Source: Nitriliruptoraceae bacterium (GTDB taxonomy: Bacteria > Actinomycetota > Nitriliruptoria > Nitriliruptorales > Nitriliruptoraceae). Taken from it: a stretch of DNA of 13,945 nt. Position numbers and translations under genes: made by a program. This document shows, piece by piece, positions 7,404 to 13,401 of the stretch. The DNA lies in the NCBI GenBank assembly GCA_007123425.1, contig SKLC01000360.1:1-13945 (forward strand), read 5' to 3'. Position 1 is the first letter of the stretch, and each line of letters opens with the position of its first letter. The notes below the pieces were generated by a model. It was not told the origin of the DNA. It saw only the letters and a list, made by a program, of their open reading frames with translations, and did not search any database.

Positions 7404-8168
7404 TCAGGGACGTCCCGCTCGAACGATCGCGCCGTGGAGGCCGTCGGCGACCTCGTGCGTGAGCTCCACCTCGATGTCGACGAAGCCGACGTCGCGCAGC
7501 CCGTCGCGGTACTCGCTGATCGAGAGCGCGCCGGCGACGCAGCCCACGTAGGACCCACGCTCGGCCCGGTCGGCGGGGCTGAGCCGGTCCTCGGCCACGA
7601 CGTCGCTGATGCCGATGCGCCCGCCCGCCACGAGCACGCGGTGCATCTCGGCGAGCACCGCGGGCTTGTCCAGCGAGAGGTTGACCACGCAGTTGGAGAT
7701 GATCACGTCGACGCTGCCGTCGGCCAGCGGGACGTCCTCGATCGCCCCCTCGAGGAACTCCACGTTGGACGCGCCGGCCTCCGCGGCGTTGCGTCGCGCC
7801 AGCTCGAGCATCTCCGTGGTCATGTCCAGGCCGTAGGCGAACCCGGTGGGCCCGACCCGGCGCGCGGAGAGCAGCACGTCGATGCCGCCACCCGAGCCGA
7901 GGTCGAGCACGGTCTCGCCCTCACGCAGCTCGGCCACGGCGACGGGGTTGCCACAGCCCAGGCTGGCCAGCCCCGCGGCATCGGGCAGCGCCTCGCGGTC
8001 CTCGTCGGCATACAGGGGGAGCCCGAAGCCCGCGCCTGCGTCGAGGTCGGCGGGGCCGCAGCATCCCGCCGCGCCCTCGCCCACCGAGCGAGCCGCGCTC
8101 GCGTAGGTGGTGCGGACCTGCTCGCGCAGGTCGCCGTCGGGGGCGGAGCTCGCGTCTCGGGCGGTCAT
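7404..8168 (-). CDS. arsM: Arsenite S-adenosylmethionine methyltransferase
   Basis: This 254-aa enzyme methylates As(III) stepwise using S-adenosylmethionine, with products that can be volatile. The Rossmann SAM motif is VLDLGSGGGIDVLL (87-100), followed by YGLDMTTEML (112-121). The three As-binding cysteines of the family are present: C72 in SLGCGNP, C160 in ISNCVVN and C210 in YVGCVAGAL. ISNCVVNLSLDKP and RIGISDVV are strongly typical. An extra CC pair (36-37) sits near the N-terminus, common in bacterial ArsM. Start ATG 8168 overlaps the arsR stop as ATGA, so translation is coupled to the repressor. It lies last in a three-gene arsenic operon and is cytoplasmic. Confidence 0.93.
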   Translation of the reverse strand: MTARDASSAPDGDLREQVRTTYASAARSVGEGAAGCCGPADLDAGAGFGLPLYADEDREALPDAAGLASLGCGNPVAVAELREGETVLDLGSGGGIDVLLSARRVGPTGFAYGLDMTTEMLELARRNAAEAGASNVEFLEGAIEDVPLADGSVDVIISNCVVNLSLDKPAVLAEMHRVLVAGGRIGISDVVAEDRLSPADRAERGSYVGCVAGALSISEYRDGLRDVGFVDIEVELTHEVADGLHGAIVRAGRP

Positions 8169-8515
8169 GGACGGACCTTTCGCAGATCGCAGATCGTGGC
8201 CAGGTGGGTCATCGCGGCCGGGTCCAGCGAGTAGTAGGACCAGGTGCCGTGCTGCTCCCGGCGGACCAGGCCCGCGGTGCGCAGCCGCTTGAGGTGGTGG
8301 CTGACGGTCGGCTGCGAGATCCCCAGAGCCGGGGTGAGATCGCAGACGCACACCGGGGCGCCGGCGGACGCCAGCAGGTTCACGATCCTCACCCGGTTGG
8401 GGTCGCCCAGCGCCTTGAACACCGCGGCGGTCGCCTGCGCCTCCTCCTCGCTGAGCGCGCTGGCGCCCAGCGGGACGCAGCAGGTGGCCGCGGGGGCCGG
8501 AGCCTCAGCGGTCAT
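8165..8515 (-). CDS. arsR: ArsR-family arsenite-responsive repressor
   Basis: This 116-aa winged-helix repressor should release operator DNA on binding As(III) or Sb(III). FKALGDPNRVRIVNLL (33-48) starts the fold. VCVCDL (55-60; C56 and C58) carries the classic arsenite-binding cysteines at the start of the recognition helix, followed by LGISQPTVSHHLKRL (64-78) and the wing RREQHGTWSYYSL. Extra cysteines C12 and C13 near the N-terminus and C109 near the C-terminus may add a thiol ligand. The start is ATG 8515, because the 49-aa gene upstream ends in an ATGA overlap with it. Its own Shine-Dalgarno is poor (GGAG is 14 bases away), which fits coupling. An upstream start at 8590 would run through the small gene. 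It probably represses its own operon through the ATCGAT repeats at 8690-8705. Confidence 0.93.
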   Translation of the reverse strand: MTAEAPAPAATCCVPLGASALSEEEAQATAAVFKALGDPNRVRIVNLLASAGAPVCVCDLTPALGISQPTVSHHLKRLRTAGLVRREQHGTWSYYSLDPAAMTHLATICDLRKVRP

Positions 8516-8661
8516 CGTCGCAGTCCGAGCTCCATCGCGGCCGCACGGTGGCGGTCCTGTGCCGCCCGCCGCCGGCAGGCGGCGTCGCACACACGACCGC
8601 AGCGATCGCAGAAGGCGACGCCTCGCAGGCGTCGCTGCCGTGCCCGGTCGAGCCAGCGCAT
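8512..8661 (-). CDS. 49-aa four-cysteine protein heading the ars operon
   Basis: This short reading frame begins at ATG 8661 behind a strong GGAAGGAAG ribosome site (8666-8674). It ends in a TGA that overlaps the arsR ATG as ATGA. The protein starts with a basic helix-like stretch (MRWLDRARQRRLRG), then a compact cysteine cluster FCDRCGRVCDAAC (C18, C21, C25, C29; spacing C-x2-C-x3-C-x3-C), then a basic tail rich in Arg and Ala. The four cysteines could bind Zn(II) or As(III). I do not recognise a named family, though I have an impression of similar short cysteine proteins in actinobacteria. Context (first gene of an arsR-arsM operon, coupled overlaps on both sides, shared promoter) makes it a credible gene. 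A role as arsenic or metal buffer, chaperone or co-regulator is inference only. Confidence 0.75.
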   Translation of the reverse strand: MRWLDRARQRRLRGVAFCDRCGRVCDAACRRRAAQDRHRAAAMELGLRR

Positions 8662-8665
8662 CGGG

Positions 8666-8674
8666 CTTCCTTCC
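8666..8674 (-). promoter_or_regulatory. Ribosome binding site of the small cysteine-rich gene
   Basis: On the minus strand GGAAGGAAG stands four bases before ATG 8661. It is the only strong ribosome site in the ars leader and supports translation of the 49-aa gene rather than initiation directly at arsR. Confidence 0.7.
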
Positions 8675-8689
8675 GTGAGCGCCACATTC

Positions 8690-8705
8690 ATCGATGTCTA
8701 TCGAT
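8690..8705 (-). promoter_or_regulatory. Putative ArsR operator (ATCGAT-gtct-ATCGAT)
   Basis: Two ATCGAT palindromes separated by four bases form a 16-base inverted repeat just downstream of the -10 element, overlapping the expected transcription start. AT-containing dyads at this position are typical ArsR-family operators. Binding here would block the promoter or early elongation of the small gene-arsR-arsM operon. Confidence 0.65.
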
Positions 8706-8712
8706 ACAGGTC

Positions 8713-8741
8713 ACGCTACCCATTGGATCGACGGACGTCAA
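8713..8741 (-). promoter_or_regulatory. Promoter of the ars operon
   Basis: On the minus strand TTGACG (8736-8741), a 17-base spacer and TAGCGT (8713-8718) make a near-consensus housekeeping-sigma promoter. Transcription should start near 8706, giving a leader of about 45 bases before ATG 8661. It is the best promoter match in the window. Confidence 0.75.
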
Positions 8742-8744
8742 TCA
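8722..8744. repeat. Imperfect inverted repeat over the ars -35 element
   Basis: On the minus strand TTGATTGACG at the left and, reversed, TTGGATCGACG at the right form an imperfect dyad (one gap, one mismatch) over the -35 box and spacer. It may be a second ArsR site or the site of another regulator. It could also be chance. Confidence 0.4.
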
Positions 8745-8810
8745 ATAATGTGCGAGGACTCATCACCCGTTCCCGCGCCTGCTGCCCAGTCCGTTGGAGG
8801 CAGCGCGGCC

Positions 8811-9848
8811 TCAGGCCCGCCGGCCGCCCAGCGACCGGCTGCGCTGCGCGGCCCCGGGCCCGCCGTAGGGGTAGTCGGCCGCACCAGGGTCGCTCGCCGC
8901 GTCGAGCCGCTCGATCTCCTCGGCCGAGAGCACCACCTCGGCAGCGCCGAGGTTCTCCTCGAGCTGCGCCAGCGTGCGCGCACCGAGGATCACCGAGCTC
9001 ACCGCGGGCCGGGCCGCCAGCCACGCCAGGGCCACCTGCGACATCGTCGCCCCGCGCTCCTCGGCGACCTGCTGCACGGCGTCGACGACATCCCAGGTGC
9101 GCTGCTGCGCGCTGCGACGGTCGTAGGCCTCGATGCCACGGCCCGGATCCTCTCCCAGCCGGGTGGCGCCGGTGGGCCGCTCGTCGCGGCGGTACTTGCC
9201 GGTCAGCCAGCCACCACCCAGCGGCGACCACGGCAGCAGCCCGAGCCCGTTGGCCTCGCAGGCGGGCACCACCTCCCACTCGAGCTCGCGGCCGAGCAGG
9301 TTGTAGTGCGGCTGGAGGGTGACCGGCGCCGCCCAGCCGCGGAACTCGGCCACGTCGACGATGCGCTGCAGCTGCCAGCCCGTGACGTTGGACAGGCCGA
9401 CGTAGCCGATCTTGCCGGCCGCGACCGCGTCGTCGAGGAAGCGCAGCGTCTCCTCCACGGGGGTGTGCGGGTCCCAGGCGTGGGTCTGGTAGAGGTCGAT
9501 GTGCTCCACGCCGAGCCGGCGCAGCGAGGCATCCAGCGCCCGGGTGAGGTGGTAGCGGGACAGCCCGAGGTCGTTGGGCCCCTCGCCCATGGGGAAGCGG
9601 CCCTTGGTCGCCAGCACGATCCGGTCGCGCACCTCGGCCGGGCGGGCCGCCAGCCACCGGCCGATGATCTCCTCGGAGGCGCCGCGGGTGTACACGTCGG
9701 CGGTGTCGATCAGGTTGCCGCCGACCTCCAGGTAGCGGTCGAGCTGGCGATGCGACTCGCCCTCATCGGTCTCGTCGCCGAACGTCATCGTGCCCAGCGC
9801 CAGATGGCTGACCACGCAGCCGCTGCGTCCCAGTCGGCGGTGCTGCAT
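8811..9848 (-). CDS. Aldo/keto reductase
   Basis: This 345-aa NADPH-dependent TIM-barrel oxidoreductase reduces aldehydes or ketones of unknown identity. The catalytic tetrad is visible: D48 and Y53 in LIDTADVY, K82 in LATKGRF, and H123 in YQTHAWDP. GTMTFGDETDE (19-29), LSNVTGWQ and PWSPLGGGWLTGKYRR are typical of the large AKR branch that includes YajO/Tas-like and potassium-channel-beta-like members. Length is standard; cytoplasmic. AAGGAG at 9855-9860 lies six bases before ATG 9848 and only three before ATG 9851, so 9848 is preferred. That start shares one base with the regulator stop (TGATG), so it is the last, coupled gene of the metal-uptake operon. A link to manganese or oxidative stress is inference. 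Confidence 0.9.
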   Translation of the reverse strand: MQHRRLGRSGCVVSHLALGTMTFGDETDEGESHRQLDRYLEVGGNLIDTADVYTRGASEEIIGRWLAARPAEVRDRIVLATKGRFPMGEGPNDLGLSRYHLTRALDASLRRLGVEHIDLYQTHAWDPHTPVEETLRFLDDAVAAGKIGYVGLSNVTGWQLQRIVDVAEFRGWAAPVTLQPHYNLLGRELEWEVVPACEANGLGLLPWSPLGGGWLTGKYRRDERPTGATRLGEDPGRGIEAYDRRSAQQRTWDVVDAVQQVAEERGATMSQVALAWLAARPAVSSVILGARTLAQLEENLGAAEVVLSAEEIERLDAASDPGAADYPYGGPGAAQRSRSLGGRRA

Positions 9849-10567
9849 CATCGGCTCCTTCTCACTCGTGCTGCGTCCTCGGTGTGCTCGACGCTGCCAT
9901 GGACCAGGCGCGCCAGCGGCAGCCCCAGCGCGCACCACCGGCCGGCGACCTCGACCCACAGGGGCCCGCCGAACGGGTCGCGCTCCCCCACCCCGACGGT
10001 GACTCCCGGTCGCACGCCGAGCTCGTCGAGGTAGCGCAGCGCGTCGCTGTCGCGATCGCTGACCCGCTCGACCCGGAAGCGGCCCCCCGTCGGCGCGGCG
10101 TCGAGCGGGTCGGGCCAGGCCTCGTCGTGCTCACCGTCACGGGGCGGGATCGGGTCACCGTGGGGGTCGTGCGAGGGCTCCCCGAGGCGGGTCGCGATGC
10201 GGTCCTCCAGCGCGGGGCTGAGCGCGTGCTCGAGCCGCTCGGCCTCCTCGTGCACCTCGTCCCAGGGCACGTCGAGGATCTCGGCGAGGAAGGTCTCGAC
10301 CAGGCGGTGGCGGCGGACCACCCGCAGCGCATGGCGGCGGCCATGGTCGGTGAGCACGACCTCGTGGCCCCCGGAGCCCTCCACGAGCCCGGCGCCGCGC
10401 AGACGGCGGAGCATCGCCGAGGCGGACGAGGGCGCGACCTCGACGCGGTGGGCGATCGACCCCGTGGTCACGGCCCGGCCCTCCGCCTCCAGGTGCACCA
10501 GCGCCTTGAGGTAGTCCTCCATCGACGCGCTGAGCTCGCAGCAGGGGGCCTCGCGGGTCGAGCTCAT
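9848..10567 (-). CDS. mntR: DtxR/MntR-family metal-dependent repressor
   Basis: This 239-aa regulator has three parts: a winged helix-turn-helix (about 14-75; VAPSSASAMLRRLRGAGLVE), a dimerisation and metal domain (about 80-135), and a C-terminal FeoA/SH3-like domain (about 163-225). Ligands aligned to DtxR are D18 (DtxR M10), H87 (H79), E91 (E83), H106 (H98), E110 (C102), E113 (E105) and H114 (H106). Asp and Glu in place of the iron-type Met and Cys are the manganese-type choices seen in MntR. However, the MntR E11 position is Lys (K21), so the MntR set is not complete. ATG 10567 follows GAGGGG; a GTG at 10588 is possible. It lies 42 bases after the ABC permease and overlaps the aldo/keto reductase by one base. 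It most likely represses its own uptake operon when Mn(II) is plentiful. An N-terminal CC pair (9-10) is unexplained. Confidence 0.88.
   Translation of the reverse strand: MSSTREAPCCELSASMEDYLKALVHLEAEGRAVTTGSIAHRVEVAPSSASAMLRRLRGAGLVEGSGGHEVVLTDHGRRHALRVVRRHRLVETFLAEILDVPWDEVHEEAERLEHALSPALEDRIATRLGEPSHDPHGDPIPPRDGEHDEAWPDPLDAAPTGGRFRVERVSDRDSDALRYLDELGVRPGVTVGVGERDPFGGPLWVEVAGRWCALGLPLARLVHGSVEHTEDAARVRRSR
9855..9860 (-). promoter_or_regulatory. Ribosome binding site of the aldo/keto reductase
   Basis: AAGGAG on the minus strand, inside the end of the mntR-like gene, six bases before ATG 9848. It chooses between the tandem ATG codons at 9851 and 9848 in favour of the second. Confidence 0.7.
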
Positions 10568-10609
10568 CCTGCCCGCCCCTCTCGCCACGGTCGTCGGGTT
10601 CCCACGAGG

Positions 10610-11527
10610 CTAGACCTCCTCGCGCGCGGACGCGCTCGGCCCCGTGTCGGCGGTGGTGCTGCGCGAGCGCGCGCGGGCGCGCAGCACCCCGCCGATCACC
10701 CCGCGGGGCGCGAGCAGGAATGCGAGCAGGAAGCAGGCGCCGGCCACGAGCACGATGGCCGGGCCGGACGCGACATCGAGATGGAAGGAGCCGTACAGGC
10801 CCGTGACCCCGGAGACGAGCCCCACGACGCCGGCCACGGCCATCATCGACGACAGCCGCGAGGTCAGCATCGCCGCGGTGGCGCCGGGGACGACCAGCAT
10901 CGCCACCACCAGGATCAGCCCGACCGTCTGCAGCGCCGCGACGATCGCGGCGGAGAGCATGGCGGTGAACAGGTATTCCACGGCGCGCGTGCGCATCCCC
11001 ATGGCCCGGGCCAGGACGGGGTCGAAGCTCCACAGGCTGAAGGCGCGGAAGCCGACGAGCACCACCAGCAGGACCAGCCCGCCGCTGACCGCCGTCAGCC
11101 ACAGGTCGGCGCTGCTCACGCCCAGCACGTTGCCGAACAGCACGTGCATGAGGTCGATCCCGCGTGGCTGGGCCACCGACATGATGGCCAGGCCCAGCGC
11201 GAAGGTGACCGTGAACAGCACGCCCATGGAGGTGTCGGCGCGGAAGGGCGCGTGCTCGGTGACGTAGGCGATCGCCGCGCCCGTGAGCACCGCGACCACC
11301 AGCGCCCCGCCGAGGACGCCGAGCTCACCGCCGACGAGGTAGCCCACGACCACGCCCAGCAGCACGGCGTGGCTGATGGCGTCGCCCAGCAGCGCCTGGC
11401 CGCGGACCACCAGCAGGCAGGAGAGCACCGCGCACGTCAGCCCGACCACGACCGCGGCGAGCAGCCCCGCCCGCATGAACCCGTACTGCAGCACCGGCTC
11501 GACCAGCAGCCCACCCAGCGCGATCAT
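10610..11527 (-). CDS. Metal ABC transporter permease (ABC-3 family)
   Basis: This 305-aa integral membrane protein has about eight to nine hydrophobic helices and belongs to the ZnuB/MntB/TroC-like family, which forms the channel for Mn, Zn or Fe uptake. Family marks are VVRGQALLGDAISHAVLLGVV near residues 41-61, DTSMGVLFTVTFALG near 98-112, and VGLILVVAMLVVPGATA in the second half. The C-terminal tail is basic then acidic. ATG 11527 overlaps the ATPase stop as ATGA, so stoichiometric coupled translation is likely. Only one permease gene is present, suggesting a homodimer. It should work with the ATPase and binding protein encoded immediately upstream. Confidence 0.93.
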   Translation of the reverse strand: MIALGGLLVEPVLQYGFMRAGLLAAVVVGLTCAVLSCLLVVRGQALLGDAISHAVLLGVVVGYLVGGELGVLGGALVVAVLTGAAIAYVTEHAPFRADTSMGVLFTVTFALGLAIMSVAQPRGIDLMHVLFGNVLGVSSADLWLTAVSGGLVLLVVLVGFRAFSLWSFDPVLARAMGMRTRAVEYLFTAMLSAAIVAALQTVGLILVVAMLVVPGATAAMLTSRLSSMMAVAGVVGLVSGVTGLYGSFHLDVASGPAIVLVAGACFLLAFLLAPRGVIGGVLRARARSRSTTADTGPSASAREEV

Positions 11528-12351
11528 GGCGGCCCCTGGGGGTCGCCAGACCGGGCGTCGCGGGGGTCCGGCACGGCGTCGGGGCCGGCCAGCACGACCG
11601 CCCCGCGGCCATAGGCATCGTCGAGCACGTCGCCTCGCAGCACCTCGCCGGGCGGCCCGGCGGCGATCAGCCGGCGGCTGAGGACGGCGAGGCGGTCGTA
11701 GCGGCGGTGCAGCCCGGCGAGATCGTGATTGACCACCACGACGGCGGCCCCGGCGAGCGCGACGGTGGCCAGCTCGCGGTCGATCACGCGCGCGGTGGCC
11801 GCGTCGAGGCCGGCATAGGGCTCGTCGAGCAGCAGGACGCTGGCCTGCTGGGCCAGCGCACGCGCGAGGAAGGTGCGCTGCTGCTGGCCGCCCGACAGCT
11901 CCGCGATGCGCACCCGGGCGAGCCCGGCGAGGTCGACGCGCTCGAGCGCATCGGCGATCGCCTCGTGGTCCTCACGGCGCAGCCGCCCCACCGGGCCCCG
12001 GTGCGGATAGCGCCCCATGGCCACGACGTCCCGCACCTGGGCGGGGTGGTCCCAGTCGATCTGGGCCCGCTGCGGCAGGTAGGCGACACGTCCCCGGCGA
12101 CGTGCCGCCGGCTGACCCTCGACCTGCACGACGCCGCGGGTGGGGCGCACCAGCCCCACCACGCACTTCAGGAGGGTCGACTTGCCGGCACCGTTGGGCC
12201 CGATGACGCCCACGCGCTCCCCCGCCGCCACCCGCAGGTCCACGCCCTCGAGCGCCACGCGGTCGCGATAGCCGGCGTGCAGGCCGGCCACGTCGAGTCG
12301 GACGCCGGCGCCGTCGGGCGCAGGGGTGGCCTCGGCGCGGCGGGACCTCAC
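11524..12351 (-). CDS. Metal ABC transporter ATP-binding protein
   Basis: This 275-aa cytoplasmic ATPase powers the metal transporter. Walker A is GPNGAGKST (51-59), the Q-loop is YLPQRAQIDWDHP (Q94), the signature is LSGGQQQR (152-159), Walker B is VLLLDEP (172-178) with catalytic E177, and the switch His is H209 in VVNHD. YLPQ with IDWDHP, and VAMGRY soon after, are characteristic of the Mn/Zn/Fe subfamily (MntA/ZnuC/TroB-like). The GTG start at 12351 overlaps the stop of the binding-protein gene as GTGA, and its own stop overlaps the permease ATG as ATGA. Metal specificity cannot be read from this subunit. Confidence 0.94.
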   Translation of the reverse strand: MRSRRAEATPAPDGAGVRLDVAGLHAGYRDRVALEGVDLRVAAGERVGVIGPNGAGKSTLLKCVVGLVRPTRGVVQVEGQPAARRRGRVAYLPQRAQIDWDHPAQVRDVVAMGRYPHRGPVGRLRREDHEAIADALERVDLAGLARVRIAELSGGQQQRTFLARALAQQASVLLLDEPYAGLDAATARVIDRELATVALAGAAVVVVNHDLAGLHRRYDRLAVLSRRLIAAGPPGEVLRGDVLDDAYGRGAVVLAGPDAVPDPRDARSGDPQGPP

Positions 12352-13277
12352 CGCGTCAGGCCCGCTGCCAGCGCCTCGGCGTTGGCACGCATCATCCCGA
12401 CGTAATCGTCGGCGCCCGAGCCCTCCTCGCCCACCGAGTCACCGTAGAGCGGGTCGCCGATCTCGACGCCGGCGTCGTCGGCGACGCGGCGGATGACAGC
12501 CGGGTTGACGGTGGTCTCGACGAAGATCGTGGGCACCTCGGCGTCGCGGACCAGGTCCACGAGGCGCTGGACCCGCGCCGCGCTGGGCTCCTCCTCGGTG
12601 CTGACCCCCACGACGGTGGCGACCTCGAGGTCGTAGTGGTCCGCGAAGTAGGAGTAGGCATCGTGGCTGGTGACCAGCACGCGGCGCTCCTCGGGCACCT
12701 CGGCGATGGTCTCGGCGATCTCGTCGTCGAGCCGTGCGAGGCGCGCCACGTAGCGCTGGGCGTGGGCCTCGACGTCCTCGGCGAGATCGGGCTCGAGCGC
12801 CACGAGCTCCTCGGCGATGCGCTCGACGTAGGCGGCGGCCAGCGGCGGCACCATCCACAGGTGGGGGTCGGGCTCGCCGTCCTCGTCGTCGACGACGAGG
12901 CCCTCGAGCTCCTCGGTGACGGTGATCACCTGCTGGTCGCTGCCGGCGACCAGGGAGTCGAACCACGGCTCGAGGCCCACGCCGTTGCCCAGCACCAGGT
13001 CGGCCTCGTCGACCGCCCGTGCGTCCGCGGGCGTGGGCTCGTGCACGTGCGGGTCCGCGCCGACCGGCACGAGCGAGGTCACCTCCACGTGGTCGCCACC
13101 GACCTCGCGGGCGAAGTCGGCGATCACGCTCATCGACGCCACGACCCGCAGGCGCTCGTCATCCGCCCCACCGGCCGAGGACGACGCGCAGGCCCCGGCG
13201 GCCAGCAGCAGCACGAGGCCAGCCGCCAGCGGCGCCGCCGCACGGGCGCCCGGTGGCTGCCTGCGTGTGCTGTGCAC
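12348..13277 (-). CDS. Metal ABC transporter substrate-binding lipoprotein (TroA/ZnuA/MntC family)
   Basis: This 309-aa cluster A-I binding protein captures the metal ion outside the membrane. It has a Twin-Arg-free signal with a hydrophobic core (LAAGLVLLLAAGAC) and likely lipidated C30. Likely ligands are H77 in ADPHVHEPTP, H139 in DPHLW, H205 in TSHDAYSYF and D280 in LYGDSVG, a His3-Asp set as in TroA and ZnuA rather than the His2-Glu-Asp of PsaA-type manganese proteins. A short acidic loop (DDEDGEPD, 130-137) precedes H139 where ZnuA proteins often have a His-rich loop. The GTG start at 13277 has GGAGG four bases upstream. The reading frame continues to 13940, but that part is a shadow of the phosphatase gene. 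First gene of the transporter-mntR-reductase operon. Confidence 0.92.
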   Translation of the reverse strand: MHSTRRQPPGARAAAPLAAGLVLLLAAGACASSSAGGADDERLRVVASMSVIADFAREVGGDHVEVTSLVPVGADPHVHEPTPADARAVDEADLVLGNGVGLEPWFDSLVAGSDQQVITVTEELEGLVVDDEDGEPDPHLWMVPPLAAAYVERIAEELVALEPDLAEDVEAHAQRYVARLARLDDEIAETIAEVPEERRVLVTSHDAYSYFADHYDLEVATVVGVSTEEEPSAARVQRLVDLVRDAEVPTIFVETTVNPAVIRRVADDAGVEIGDPLYGDSVGEEGSGADDYVGMMRANAEALAAGLTR

Positions 13278-13360
13278 GGCCCCTCCCCATGCTCGCCCCG
13301 CTCCAAGTGAAGCGCGGCCGTGTCGACGCTGCCGCCGGCGCGGACGTCGCGAAGCCCGCG

Positions 13361-13401
13361 GGTTAGCCTCGCCTAACGACGATCCACTGCCCAGGCTAAC
13401 C
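13361..13401 (-). promoter_or_regulatory. Candidate MntR/DtxR-type operator upstream of the metal-uptake operon
   Basis: Two overlapping dyads are present. GTTAG (13362-13366) and CTAAC (13373-13377) form a short palindrome with six bases between. GGTTAGCCT (13361-13369) and AGGCTAACC (13393-13401) form a perfect 9-bp inverted repeat. TTAG/CTAA arms are the hallmark of DtxR-superfamily boxes in actinobacteria. It lies 84-124 bases before GTG 13277 and its distal arm overlaps the phosphatase stop codon (13396-13398). The spacer (13278-13395) holds nothing else I can name; no clear -10/-35 pair stands out. Confidence 0.6.

Noticed and set aside
5888..7462. 524-aa plus-strand open frame opposite the argE-like gene
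   Set aside because: Low-complexity His/Gly/Arg composition and no motif; the minus-strand M20 protein has all catalytic residues.
8505..8687. 60-aa minus-strand frame overlapping the small cysteine gene
   Set aside because: No ribosome site before its ATG, it runs out of frame through the arsR start, and its cysteines are not in a compact motif.
9884..11614. 576-aa plus-strand open frame opposite the mntR-like and permease genes
   Set aside because: It is rich in Gln, His, Asp, Gly and Arg with no domain, and lies antisense to two genes with clear motifs. Such frames are expected from high G/C at third positions.
13361..13401. Inverted repeat read as a terminator of the phosphatase gene
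   Set aside because: The loop is 23 bases, there is no T-run, and one arm lies over the stop codon. An operator explains the TTAG/CTAA arms better.
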